Assembly: GCA_020091685.1 (NCBI GenBank)
Contig: CM034612.1
Coordinates: 26,342,655 to 26,406,654 of the forward strand
Reading direction: 5' to 3'
Origin: Lutjanus erythropterus
Lineage: Eukaryota; Chordata; Actinopteri; Lutjaniformes; Lutjanidae
DNA length: 64,000 bases
Shown here: one piece after another, positions 46,545 through 58,044 of the stretch
Numbering within the stretch: position 1 is the first letter of the stretch
Layout: every line of letters starts with the position of its first letter
Notes under the pieces: model-generated
The model's database searches: none
Seen by the model: only the letters and a program-made list of their open reading frames with translations
What the model was told of the DNA's origin: nothing
Position numbers and translations under genes: made by a program

Positions 46545-46650
46545 TTAGGGGGCTTTTATGCCTTTATTTTACATACTGTACAGCTGAAGTGAAGACAGGA
46601 AAGGGGAAAGGGGACTGGGGGAATGACATGCAGCAAGGCTGCACTTCAAG
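46545..46650 (+). repeat. interspersed repeat fragment
   Basis: GGGGGCTTTTATGCCTTTAT followed by GGGGGAATGACATGCAGCAA. I recall this combination as a dispersed fish repeat. No second copy in the window. Confidence 0.4.
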
Positions 46651-48240
46651 ACTGGTTACAAAGCTTCTGAAAGGGATACAATTGCACCAAAGCTGAAGTT
46701 GTAAAGGTGCAATTGCCAGCGTTAGCATTAGTTTAACGTTGGCCTTTTCTGCTTGGCTTAATTCGGGGCTAACCCTGTCACTGTTTAAGTAGATGAGACT
46801 TTTCTCAATGTTGAGAAGCTGCACCATTTATTAACTGTAACTCTGTAACCTGAATTGTACATTTACTGCCACACTGACAACTTAGTGCTACGTTTAAGTT
46901 TCTGCTCCCCTATGAGCAGCACCAGTACTCGCCTGCTGCTTGCAGACCACATACTTATGTATGGCCCTAGTCCTTAAAGGAGCTACGCTCCAGTAATGTT
47001 AATGTGCTTCAATAAAGTCCAACAAAACATAAATATTACAGCAGTTGCAGCAAACCAATATCCCAAAGTTATATGTTGTTTTGTCACAACGGTAAGAAAA
47101 AAATCCATACTGTCACAGCCCTCAGAACCACTGTTTGGAAAGATTCTTGCTTGGAAGAGGCACTACTTGGAAAATGTCAGTGAAAGATTAGCCAATGATT
47201 GGTCCAATACTTTTTGTCCAAATGAAGAACTGGGCAACGATGCAGTAGGAGTATAAATTTATTTAACATGGCTCACTGGCACGGCTAAAAAGTGATTTGT
47301 TGGACTCTGGGTAAGTAGGCAAAAAATTATAATTGTCCTGCAAAATGTAAATATCACTTTAAACAAAGACACCTGCCTAGAAAAGACACAGGAAATGGCA
47401 GATGGTTAGAGATTGGGAGAAAGGAAATCAAGTAGTGTTTGTTTTTCTGTTACACAAAATCCAATACATGTATGCATATACAGCTCACACACACACATAT
47501 GCACACTATGCACAGGGGTGTTGACTATGCCTTTTCTTTCTTATGTGTGTGTTTGGTGTGATTGGATGGCTTCATTTAGTGAGCTGGTGCGTACAGCAGA
47601 CGTGTTTTAACAGTTCTGGGTCTGTGTGAAGGAAAAGACATAGATCTGTCTAATCTCTTTACCATGAGGAGCCTCAGCTGAAGTTGCAGTTGGCAGCACA
47701 ACTGTGTCGCTGTGGAAACCACAGACAGTGTCTTGATAAAAAATATGAAGCGGGTGAGAGGGCAGCTACAGTGCTATAGCTGCAACCAGCTGCTGAAGAG
47801 ACTTTTTTTTCTCTCTTTTGCTAAATGACAATAGAGAGGACCCTCTCAGAGGAGATGATCAGCTTATAGATTATCTGCCCTCTCTTTCTAACTGCTCTGC
47901 AGCTACAAATGAAGAAGCATGTCACAGTAGTTCACGTCCATATCTGTGATTCATCCTTTTCGGACCCAAAAGCTTACATCAAACTTTGGAGCGTTTGGCT
48001 CGAGCTGCTCAGCTGCCATCAACATTTCACACTGCTGACTAAACACTGGGAGAGGATTTGAGAGACATATGGATTTTGTCAAACAAACGTGGGTGTATCG
48101 ACACCAACACATTCTCAAGGTGTTGTGAACCAAAGCAACAAAGTTACTGCTGTTTACCAGCAGTTATTCACATCCACATGCAGACAGATTTATTATTACA
48201 AAGCAATCATTTTGTGTTATCCTCAACATCCGCCTGATGC
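46651..48240. other. no recognisable feature
   Basis: No supported gene. The plus frame at 46,996-47,256 and the minus frame at 47,951-48,133 have no recognisable domain. Confidence 0.45.
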
Positions 48241-48846
48241 AGCCAGCGTTGCCAGATTGGTTTGATTTTTGCAGCCCAATGATTACTCAAAATCTGCCTG
48301 AACTGATGGAAAAAAAACAAATACTGACATATTAAAACAACAATTTAAGTGATCACAACTATAAAGTTCACTCAACTATAAAGTGTTTGCTTTTTCTGCC
48401 CTCTGCCTGATGAGGAAAAAATAAAGGGACAGTTTGAATAACAAAAATAATAGGTTTGATCTAACTTGGTCAACTGCAACAAGCTTTGATGGTATGCCAA
48501 ATTAAAATGCACTCCCCTCGTGCACTCACACGAAGAGGGTGAAAAAGAAGTATATGCAATTTATCGTGCTATCAAAACAAAGTTTCTGTCATAATATGAG
48601 TACAGATTTGATTGCAGCAGTTCTCCTCTCAGCAGAATGAATAAAAAATGTTTCATATTAAACTTGTGTGACTGGATGTGTTTTTAAATATACTGTACTT
48701 TTTCATGAATTAAAAAACTCATGGTAAACCAGCCTAAATTCTGTACACTCACCCAAGCTCATTTTAAAACACACAATGCAATCCAAAGCTGCCCAACTGG
48801 GAATAAAAAAAAAAAAAAAAGAAAAAACAACCAATCTGGCAGCACA
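48241..48846. mobile_element. MITE with GCGTTGCCAGATTGG ends
   Basis: Left end CAGCGTTGCCAGATTGGTTT; the right end carries AACCAATCTGGCAGC and ends near AACGCAG. Close to the right end, GCCCAACTGGGAAT is also typical. The ends match a hAT-type terminus that I recall (CAGYGTTGCCA). The flanks GATGCAGC and AACGCAGC agree at six of eight positions, a weak target-duplication candidate. Confidence 0.55.
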
Positions 48847-49441
48847 GAACGCAGCACCAATTGAGATGGTGAAAAGTCAGAGTTAATAGACTGTCTTGAT
48901 TTTTAAGGATACTAAATAAAATCCTAGGAACAAGACAGCTCTGTCAAGCTCATGTTTTCATTTGTTCTGGCGTATGTATCCCCTCCCCTTCCATTCAGAC
49001 AGAATCTGGTGTAATTCCTTGGATCCAGTCGGGCCGATCACAAGCATTTACTTAAAGGTGCGGTGTCTTATTTTACCAGGAAAAATTCACCAAATAGCTC
49101 AGTTTTTCCATGGCAATGCACTTTCATGATGTAAGGCTAGAAATGTGCACAAAAAAACAATTATGTTACATTAATGAGAGTAAAAATATTTTACTTCCAC
49201 CCCTGCACGCAGGTGGCGTGAGATAAAAGTCATTAGGATTTATCCTCTATCTGTACAAATGTCATGCCAATCCATCCAACAGACCAACACTGCCATCCCT
49301 CAAGACACGGTACAAGACAGGCTAAAAGAAAAGCTAAGTGAGCACCAGTTAACATTTTGCTCCAAGTGTTTGTTCCTCTAACGTCACCTCATCATTTATT
49401 AATGGTTGGTCATAAATAAAACGTTTCTCTGCAACTTTCTA
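48847..49441. other. no recognisable feature
   Basis: AT-rich spacer. Confidence 0.5.
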
Positions 49442-49938
49442 TGCATTGTAAAATAACAAAAAGTTGAGAAAACTCAAAATTTCAAGGCAACAGACAGGAA
49501 AAAAATTTTGAGTTTGGAGCCCAACTCCAATTCTTAAGTTTCAAGTAACTTTTGATGAGATAATTTAAGTTTCTTCTTTTGATAAACTTAAAGCTTTTTA
49601 GAAGCACAAAACACTGTATTTGAAAAAAAAAAATTGAGTAAATTCAGTGAGGTGAAAGTGAATGCTAAAATTTTAATACTTTAAATTAAAACTATTTAAT
49701 TTTTCAGGCATTATAAAAGACAAATCAGGGTTGCAGCTTGCTGTGTCAATTTTGGATGGTTTCCAAAAATCAAAGATTCAAATTTATCTAAAGATGAAAA
49801 GTAAATTATAATTTGGCAAAACTTTTTATTTATTTCAAAACATAGAGTTTTTTAGTTGGGCTCAAAACTCAAAAATCTATTGCACTCCGTTGCCTTGAAA
49901 TTTTGAGTCGTCTCAACTATTTTTGTACAGTGTAGTAA
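49442..49938. mobile_element. palindromic MITE R2, copy 3
   Basis: Left arm GTTGAGAAAACTCAAAATTT and CAAGGCAAC; right arm GTTGCCTTGAAATTTTGAGT and CGTCTCAACTATTTTTG, ending TACAGTGTAG. A complete copy of about 500 bp. Confidence 0.8.
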
Positions 49939-50390
49939 ACTATGAGTGATTTAATGGGTTAAATGATCTGAATCCTGTCCTCCTGACAGAACTCATCTAC
50001 CTGCAGCAGATTAAAGCATTAAGTTGGTAAAACAAGGGACAGCTCTGCCTCTCACTTTGCCCTGCAGCTGTGTGAGGTCAGTCAGGAGGCTAATATCCTC
50101 CTCTCAGTGGGCCACCCAGCAGGCCTGAAATGACATTCACCTCCACCGCTGAACAGGCTGCACAGCCTCGGGCTACGACTCATTATATAAGCCATCTCTG
50201 TAATGGCTGTGATATGAAAGGTGCGTGGGAATACATGATTGTGCATTCTTGCATCTGGATGATTTTGTGCTTGAGAAAGAAGCAGATGTGACAGTTAAGT
50301 TATTAAAGAGAACAAATACAGACAGGGAGAGAAAGTTTTGGTTGATTTTAAAACTAAATTGTCTTTTTTTTTTATTTCACACATTTGCTG
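49939..50390. other. no recognisable feature
   Basis: Moderately GC-rich spacer, then a T-run at 50,364-50,373. Confidence 0.5.
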
Positions 50391-51260
50391 CATGCTTGCC
50401 AACCCTCCTGATTTTTACAAGAGACTCATTGCCCTCTCCCAGTTTCCTCTCGGGATTACAACTCTCACCACATTTCTCCTGATTTATGACACATTTTCAT
50501 ACCTTTTTTCTGTTTCTGGCACTGTACAGAGTGTACAAACTCTACAACTATAAAAGTCTACTGTTTCCACCTTCACAACAATACAGGCACTGGTGGTGTC
50601 AGGTTGTCTGAGAGGCAGGGGTAAAGAAAAACACGGCACCAGCTGTATGCAGTCAGGCACCAGCACACAGAAAGTTTACCGTGTTTTGTCCACTTGAAGG
50701 GCGACCTAGAGGGAACTTCACCACTTTTGTCCACTCTAGGAGCACTATGAAGGGAACTTTATCACTTATGTACACTGAAAGGGCACCTATGGAGGGAACT
50801 TCATAACCTTTTCCCACGGGAAGGGCAGTCCAGAGGGAACTTTACCACATGTTATCAACTGGAAGGGCACTCCAAAGGGAACTTAATCACCTTTGTCCAC
50901 TGGAAGAGCACCTTGTAAGGCACTTTACCATGTTTTGTCCAGTGGAGGTGCACTCTAGAGGGAACTTTATCACATTCATCCACTGGAAAGGCACTCTAAA
51001 GGTAACTTAATGACATATCATCTCGTGAGAGGGAACTTAATATTGTTTCGTCCAATAGAAGGGCACCTTGTAAAGCACTTTGCAAGAGAAAGTCACATTT
51101 CAAAAAGAAAACATGGTAAAATTTCCTCTAGAGTGTTTGTACTTAATATTGTCTTGTTTCTTTCTTTAAAAGTCATCAGAATGCAGAAAAAAGATCCCCA
51201 GATTCCTGCTTTGGTTCTGAAACCCTCCCTATTTTTGAGGTCTTAAGGTTGGCAAGTATG
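50391..51260. mobile_element. R4 MITE carrying a minisatellite
   Basis: Left end CATGCTTGCCAACCCTCCTG; the right end on the other strand is CATACTTGCCAACCTTAAGA, an inverted pair about 870 bp apart. Subterminal text (TTTTTTCTGTTTCTGGCACT, AAAGTCTACTGTTTCCACC) matches the fragment at 20,885-21,340. The interior is filled by a 42-bp minisatellite. Confidence 0.75.
50676..51090 (+). repeat. 42-bp minisatellite, forward field
   Basis: About ten units built on TTGTCCACTGGAAGGGCAC, TCTAGAGGGAACTTTACCAC. The complementary-strand version of this unit forms the field at 52,023-52,559. Confidence 0.88.
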
Positions 51261-52022
51261 CTTCCCCTCAGCTAAACGGAACTTTTCAGCCTCTTTTCGC
51301 TCATACAGCATGGATTACTTTTCTGGGAGATAACTCTGCCCTCGCCAATCTTATTTCCAATGGCAGCAGATATTAAATGAACTCAAGGTGAACCCAAAAG
51401 CAGATCAACAAGTTCATGTTGAACAGTCCTTATTTAAGTCAACAGGCGGACTTAAAGTTGTCATTTTGAGGTCAGTGCAAATCATGTAAATATTCCAAGG
51501 AAGATGGAGGCAGAAGTCTGGGAACTTTGGTGTCATTCTCCCAATTAAAAGATGAACTCTGCCAGAGAAGCTTTATATTTGGTTACATTTTAATGTCTAA
51601 AAAGCTCAAGTTCTGAAAGCTTATCCCAGGTACATAACACCTAAAAAAAGTAAAGTTATGAAAACTCTGACGCTAATGAAAAAAAGAAAGCACAAAAACT
51701 GAATAGTTTTTGCATTTATTATAAGTTTTCATTTTTTTATGTTCTCCTCTCTTCAAAATCCTAATGTAATCATCTTCACTTTTATAGTTTCTGCTTAAAT
51801 TTCCTACTACAATCTCTCCCTGAACTTTTCTCTTACTGTCCACAAGAACAGAGCTATAAAAATATGATCAAAGCAATGAGGATAATGAGCAGCAGTCAGA
51901 TTTTTTTGCTCCAAGTTCTGCTTCTCAGGCAGACCTATCTTATTGGTTCATATTGTTGGGACTGTATGTGGCCCAAATGTAATACTTTAAGACACTACTC
52001 CACCCCTATGATACAAAAAACA
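51261..52022. other. spacer between inverted minisatellite fields
   Basis: AT-rich DNA with no supported gene; the hinge between the two complementary fields. Confidence 0.5.
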
Positions 52023-52559
52023 TAAAGTGCCCTCAAGGGTACCCTTCCAGTGGACAAAACATGACCAAATGCCCTCTGGGGTTGGCTTCTAGGGGACAAA
52101 ATGCAGAAAAAGTGCCCCGTATAGTGCCCTTATAGTGGGTAAAGTGTGGTAAAGTTCCCTCTATAATGCCCATCCAGGATTAAGTATGGTAAAGTGCCCT
52201 TTATAGTGCCCTTATAGTAGGTAAAATGTGGTTAAGTGCCCTCTACAGTGTCCTTCTCATGAATAAATTGTGGTAGAGTGTCTGTCTAGTGGATAAAGTA
52301 TGGTAAAGTGCCCTTTATAGTGACCTTCTAGTGGACAAAACATGACAAAATGCTCTCTGGTATTTCCTTCTAAGGGACAAAATGTAGTTAAGAGTACTCA
52401 AAAGTGCCCTTTTAGCAAATAAAATGGGCACAGTGCCCTTCTAGTAGAGAAACTGTGGTAAAGTGCCCTCTATAGTGCCCTTCTAGCAGATAAAATGTGG
52501 TAAAGTGCCCTTCTAAAGGACAAAACATGATTCAATTCCCTCTGGGATGCCCTTCCAGA
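52023..52559 (-). repeat. 42-bp minisatellite, inverted field
   Basis: About twelve units of GTAAAGTGCCCTCTATAGTG, CCCTTCTAGTGGACAAAATG, the reverse complement of the 50,676-51,090 unit with several fixed differences. It lies outside the R4 element limits. Confidence 0.85.
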
Positions 52560-53073
52560 AAATGTGATGAGGACCTAAACAATGACATGCTGCACCTATC
52601 AGGTGTCTGGATTATCTCGGCAAAGGAGAAGTGCTCACTAATAAAGATTTTTACACATTTGTGAACAAAACTTGAGAGAAATTTCTGTGCACAGAAGGAG
52701 TCTGAGATCTTTTACTTCAACACATGAAAAAAGGGAGCAAAAACAAAAGCATTGTGTTTGTGTTTGAGTGTAGTTGTGTGAAGAATAGATTAATGGCACT
52801 AGAGAGATGTTAAAGCCCTGCCTGCTTTCATGCCTCAGCACTCCTGGCTGATCACTGCGTGAAGTCAACATGCTTGTTGGATCGTCAGTTTATTGGGAGG
52901 TTACAACTTTTCAGTGTTTCAGAAAATGTCAGACGCACCCCAAAGGTCATTGAGGTGAAAGGGTGAGGAGTTCAGACTCTAAATCCCACGAGCTCTTCAG
53001 TTGAAGCACGCCGACACCTTGAGTGTTCTCTCGTCTCCGGCCAGTGTCCACACTCTCCTAAGTGGGAACTTAC
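52560..53073. other. no recognisable feature
   Basis: Mixed-composition DNA flanking the possible mini-exon. Confidence 0.45.
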
Positions 53074-53127
53074 ACTCTCTGTCTGCCACTTCATACATGA
53101 TTCATCCCCAGAATCACTGTGTCCACT
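53074..53127 (-). CDS. possible 54-bp phase-0 host exon
   Basis: On the minus strand, GGTATTTTCTCTGCAG (a good acceptor with a possible branch site CTCAC about 28 bases upstream) is followed by 54 bases and then by a consensus donor core GTAAGT. The 54 bases are 18 whole codons with no stop, reading SGHSDSGDESCMKWQTES. The surrounding frame stays open from 53,205 to 52,972, so a longer exon is also possible. Against it: the base before the donor is T, not the preferred G, no neighbouring exon is recognised, and such triplets of signals occur by chance in long introns. I do not recognise the protein. If real, it would place this window in an intron of a minus-strand gene. Confidence 0.3.
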
Positions 53128-53356
53128 CTGCAGAGAAAATACCAGTGTTTGTGAGCTCTGGAGGTCAGGACTGAGACGGGGAGACTGGATTGATGGGAAC
53201 TTCACACAGTATGTGACTGGAAGAATGAAGAGCAGAAAGTAGCCAAGACCTGAGAGTTCAACACTTATTTTATGGCGACTTCAGCAAACTCTGGGTCCCA
53301 ACTTCTCTCAGACACAAACAGAAAGACACAGCAAGACAGTCAAACCTATCTGATAG
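53128..53356. other. no recognisable feature
   Basis: Spacer between the possible exon and the MITE. Confidence 0.5.
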
Positions 53357-54727
53357 CAGAGGTGGGAAGTAACTAAGTACAAATACTTATGCAAGACTTT
53401 TCACACATCTGTACTTTACTTGAATATTTATTTTTCTGACAATGCCCTGAATTTGAAGACAAACATCTGTACCTTCTACTCCTTACATCTTCAAAGCAGG
53501 CTTGTTACTTTAGTTTTAATACATTTAAGTGGAATTATTGATTCATTTTCATTTTGCATCATTGCATGTTGCATCAGGACTGATTTCAACCTCAACAGAT
53601 GGAACAATAACACCTCAGTGTATCTGTCAGTGCATATCAAGCAAGACAGACCTAACAAGACAAAAATGTGTTAAAATGAAAAAAGGATGAAGACAAAACA
53701 CATGTAATAAGACCAAAGACTTATCAAGACTAAAAACAATGTGATAAAATGAAAAAGACATGAAAAACAATGAAACAAGACCAAGAAGATGTAAAAAGAA
53801 GAGGAAAGAAAGTAAAATGTAAGTGACGTAACAAGATGAAAAACGACGTAAAAAACAGAGGTCAAAAAACGTAAAAGACAACAAACAAGACAAAAAACAA
53901 TGTAAAAGGCGCAACAAGAAAAAAGATGTGACATGACAAAAAAAACCCATGTCACAATAAATACGTGAGATGAAAAAGATAAAAGACAAAAGGACAAAAT
54001 GAAAGGACGTGACAAGATGAAAAAGACAAGATGGAAAGATAATAACAAGACAAAAAAAAGATGTAAATGATGTAATATGACCAAAAAAATATGGCAAGTT
54101 GAAAGACAATGTAAAACGTACTAACAAGACAAAAAGATGTAACAAAAAAAGCATGTAACAGGATGAAAAAGATAACAAAAAAAAAAATTGACAAGAAGAA
54201 AACCATTATGAATCCAGACAAGTAATGCATAAGACAAAAAAGATCCAATAAGACAAGACAGACAAGAGACATGACAAGCTGAAAAAGTTATGAATGAAAA
54301 AATGATGTAATAAGACAAGACAATGTAAAACATGTAATGAGACAAAAAAAGACAACGTAAAAGACGCAAGACAAAAATGATGTAACAGGATGAGAACAAC
54401 ATGTACAAGATGTAAGAAAACTAAAAACATCCAACAAGACAAAAAGAAACAACAAAAAAAATAAAAACATAAAAAATAAAAAAAACATAAAAGACATGAC
54501 AAGATGAAACAGACAGGCAGACTCAACCACAGAGACATGGTGAGAAGTAAACTTTGCCTAGACACAGATGGTAGAAATACTTTAAGGACATTTGAGAGGC
54601 TGGACTGTTTCACTTTTACTGCAGTAAAGAAGTTGAATCAATACTTCAGCCTCCTCTAGAATCCTCCCTCACACAAGTTTCTGTACTTCTACTTGAGTAA
54701 AGACTGTGGACTTTTACCACATTTCTG
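53357..54727 (+). mobile_element. hAT-type MITE carrying a minisatellite, copy Y
   Basis: Left end CAGAGGTGGGAAGTAACTAA; right end GTGGACTTTTACCACATTTC then TG, so the ends are inverted (CAGAGGTGG against CCAC...CTG). Flanking segments match copies X and Z (ATCTGTACCTTCTACTCCTT; GTAAAGAAGTTGAATCA). The interior is an 870-bp minisatellite. No clear target duplication. Confidence 0.78.
53639..54510. repeat. minisatellite inside MITE copy Y
   Basis: Units around AACAAGACAAAAA and ATGTAACAAGATGAAAAAG, the same sequence class as 40,480-41,003. The minus strand carries long stop-poor frames (up to 183 codons) that are artefacts of the repeat. Confidence 0.88.
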
Positions 54728-55267
54728 TGATGCAAACATTCTTTTAATGCATGAAAACAGAATAATACCATTAATCATCTTTGGCTGAGAAAGATGTAAA
54801 CAAAAATAATGTTTGTGAATACTGAGAATACTTTCTAATCTCAAATATGTTGAAACATGTTAAACTTTACAGAAAAATAAAGCTGCCTCTTCCTCGAGAC
54901 AAACTCATGTCACATAGCTGGAATTCTTTCCCTGAGGCCGTCACTGTGGTTTACTCAAAAACTTCATATCTGTGGGGTTTAAATTTATGAAAGAGGGACG
55001 AGAAACAGAAGAGAAGAAGTGGAAGTAGAAATGAAACTGAAAACGTTCTGGCAGCAGGGTTGCCACTGATTTCTAAACAGGTGATGATCAAACAGCAGAC
55101 AGTACGGCTGAAGTTCTCAGAACACTCGCTTCTAACATTTTTACAGTTTCACGTTGAACTGGAAATGTCTAAATATCAGATACAACAACACACTGAACAC
55201 TGAACACAGCCTGTTCAACTGCTCTCTGTTCACTTACATGCAGCCATCATTCACATCACACTCTGCA
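54728..55267. other. no recognisable feature
   Basis: Spacer; nothing supported. Confidence 0.5.
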
Positions 55268-55345
55268 GCAGACCTGGGAAAAAATGCGGTGTGGGGGCCA
55301 CATGCAGCCCACTGAAAGGTTTCATGTGGCCCACAAGGCCATCAT
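55268..55345 (+). mobile_element. solo hAT terminus
   Basis: CAGACCTGGGAAAAAATGCG, then GGGGGCCACATGCAGCCC and TGTGGCCCACAAGG. This resembles the terminus of Charlie/GTF2IRD2-like hAT elements (CAG...TGGGCAAACTGCGGCCC type). No second end or transposase is visible. Confidence 0.5.
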
Positions 55346-56467
55346 GGAGGAAAAAATTAAAAAAAAACACAAAATAAAATCTACCAAAGACAGTCAATAA
55401 ACCTGGAAATCAAAATTTATTGGAAGAAGAACAATTAATTTGAAACAAAGTGTCTTAGAGAAACACTGTTTAAAAAAAAAAAAAAAGCTTTGTCTGCCTA
55501 GCAAAACCAAAGTGTGCAAAACTTGGTATCAATTTTGCAAAAAAAAAGAGAATTTTAAATCAAATTTCAGGCTTCAAACATTGAATTTCAACCTTGAAAG
55601 CTTTTTTTATTTGTTTTGTACTGAAATCAGTTGAAGTAGAAAGGAGGACATTAATGTATAAACCTGCTACAGATGATGTGGACATTGTGGACTACAGGAA
55701 ATGATGGAACATGTCACTTTATATTGCCAGAGACAAACATGAGACACTTCAAACTGCACTTCAGATAAACTAAATGACACAAGACATTAGAGTATGATGA
55801 AGTCTGTCTTGTGCAGACTGGACAAAACCCTGAAATACACACATGAGTTCAGGACAGAGAACCAATAAAATTTGGGAAAACTACAAAAGTAAAAGAGGTT
55901 ATCCTCCATTTGTCTCCTCTAACATTAACACTCATAAACATTTCATACTATTAATTCTTGAACATACCTGTGAGTCCATAAAAAGTCTCTCTCATGGAGC
56001 AGCTGTCTCTGTGAGTGAAGAAGGAACACACTGTTGTGGAGGCAGCAGTGAACATATATAGTGACCAAGTCAAACCAAATAACACACAAGGTGAAAACAA
56101 GATGGACGCCAACTACAACAAATACAAGGCAAAAACTAACTAAAGCCTGAACCCCCCCCTGACTTTGCAGCACATGGTTTGGTCTGATGAGCTGGCTTTC
56201 AGATTCAAGAGGCTCCACCCTTCAGACACACCTTCTGCTAAACCAGGAAGTGAACTGCCCCCAACAACCACAGTCAGTCAAAGACAAAGAAACACACAGT
56301 TAATGTAACAGAAAATAACTGGTTCAACCCCACAGTGTGAGAATGTGTTCACTCCATTTAAACAGAGTGAGGATAAATCAAATGAACAAGATTCACATCA
56401 AACTGTCATGTGAATTGTTTGGGTGTTTGACTGCAGATGAAATGAACCTGTGCAGGTGAGTGTGAAT
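55346..56467. other. no recognisable feature
   Basis: A-rich at first (A14-15 run near 55,472-55,486), then unique-looking. No supported gene. Confidence 0.5.
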
Positions 56468-56996
56468 GCTGTTAGCATGTATTGCTGTTAGCATGTGTGA
56501 CTGTTAGCATGGCTGATAGCATGTGTGGCTGTTAGCATGTGTGACTGTTAGCATGGCTGATAGCATGTGTGGCTGTTAGCATGTGTGACTGTTAGCATGG
56601 CTGATAGCGTGTGTGGCTGTTAGCATGTGTGACTGTTAGCATGTATGGCTGTTAGCATGGCGCTTAGCATGTGTGGCTGTTAGCATGTGTGACTGTTAGC
56701 ATGGCTGATAGCATGTGTGGCTGTTAGCATGTATGGCTGTTATCATGGCGCTTAGCATGTGTGGCTGTTAGCATGTGTGACTGTTAGCATGGCTGTTAGC
56801 ATGTATGGCTGTTATCATGGTGCTTAGCATGTGTGACTGTTAGCATGGTTGATAGCATGTGTGGCTGTTAGCATGGCTGATAGCATGTGTGGCTGTTAGC
56901 ATGGTGCTTAGCATGTGTGGCTGTTAGCATGTGTGACTGTTAGCATGGCTGATAGCATGTGTGGCTGTTAGCATGGCTCTTAGCACGTGTGGCTGT
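56468..56996 (+). repeat. minisatellite with 44-bp higher-order unit
   Basis: Built from GTTAGCATGTGTGACT (16), GTTAGCATGGCT (12) and GATAGCATGTGTGGCT (16), together a 44-bp unit repeated almost exactly at the start (three times between about 56,496 and 56,632) and then rearranged with GTATGGCT and GGCGCTTAGC variants. Confidence 0.9.
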
Positions 56997-57314
56997 GGTC
57001 ATCAAATATTTAGCACTCTTTTTAAAGACACCACTCATACAGAGCTGCAAAATATTCTCTGCATCTCCAACCGTGTATGGAAATGAACCAAAAACGGTAA
57101 AACGACTTGCGTTAAAAGGGATGTTTATCCCCAAATCTATTTTTTTTTCTCATCTGTTCATCCATCTTGACAGTTTTGGTTTTGAAAACGTCTGTCTTCT
57201 CTCAAATATAAGGAAATGAAATGTCACTTGACTTGTGGCAAAAAATAAGTGTAACATCAATGTCTCTTTCTCCAGTTTCATGAAGGAACTGTTTTCTCTC
57301 TGCAGTCAGATCTA
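56997..57314. other. no recognisable feature
   Basis: Short spacer between the minisatellite and the hAT left end. No supported gene. Confidence 0.5.
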
Positions 57315-58044
57315 CAGGTTTTGGGAAAGTTACTTTAAAAATGTATTCCAAGTTACTTAAAGTGTAAGTAATCTAATCCAAGTATCACATGATTAAAGTA
57401 ATGCAGTTTGATTTGACTTTCTGTTACTTTTGGATTGCCTCAATATAAAATATGGCGAAGCCTGCTGTTTAAAGGGCGTGGCCAAGCCATTTACCACTCA
57501 ATGAGGCAGTATAATGTAGAAATGTAATAATATAACAGCAACACAAACTGCCTGCATCACGCTGTCACAGGAAACTCTGATATTGATGTGGAGTCATTTT
57601 TGCCCATTTGCTTCAGGTCATATTAACATTTTAAATTAACACAGTGAATCATCCACACACTAAAAGAATGATGAAGCAACTACAGACTCTGTGAATACTA
57701 ATGTTACTATTTCAAAGTCAGTTTCACTTTGCTGATATTGCAGCTCAGAACGCTGATTAGAAAATTGATCAGTCTATCCTACTGCTCAGGGAAAATCTTC
57801 AATCAATTACATTCGTTTGACTTTGATTTGTCCAAAAACTTAAATGATATGCACATCTGTCATCATTGGACAGTGTCTGACCGACAGCATCGTGTTTGAA
57901 TCTGCTGTGTGAAGTTTTATTGTTTAATGTGCAGCTGTCATGTTAGAAATAAACATCTGCATCATCTGACAGCATTCTTCTTCTCCTGCCTTATTTGCAG
58001 CAACACTGTAGCATGTGGTGTATATTTTGTACATTCTCTACTTA

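Noticed and set aside
53627..54613. Several overlapping minus-strand frames of 80-183 codons
   Set aside because: Same minisatellite class within MITE copy Y; three frames are long at once, which a real gene would not produce.
56468..56996. CRISPR-like regularly spaced repeats
   Set aside because: The units abut directly without unique spacers, and the setting is a vertebrate genome; it is a minisatellite.
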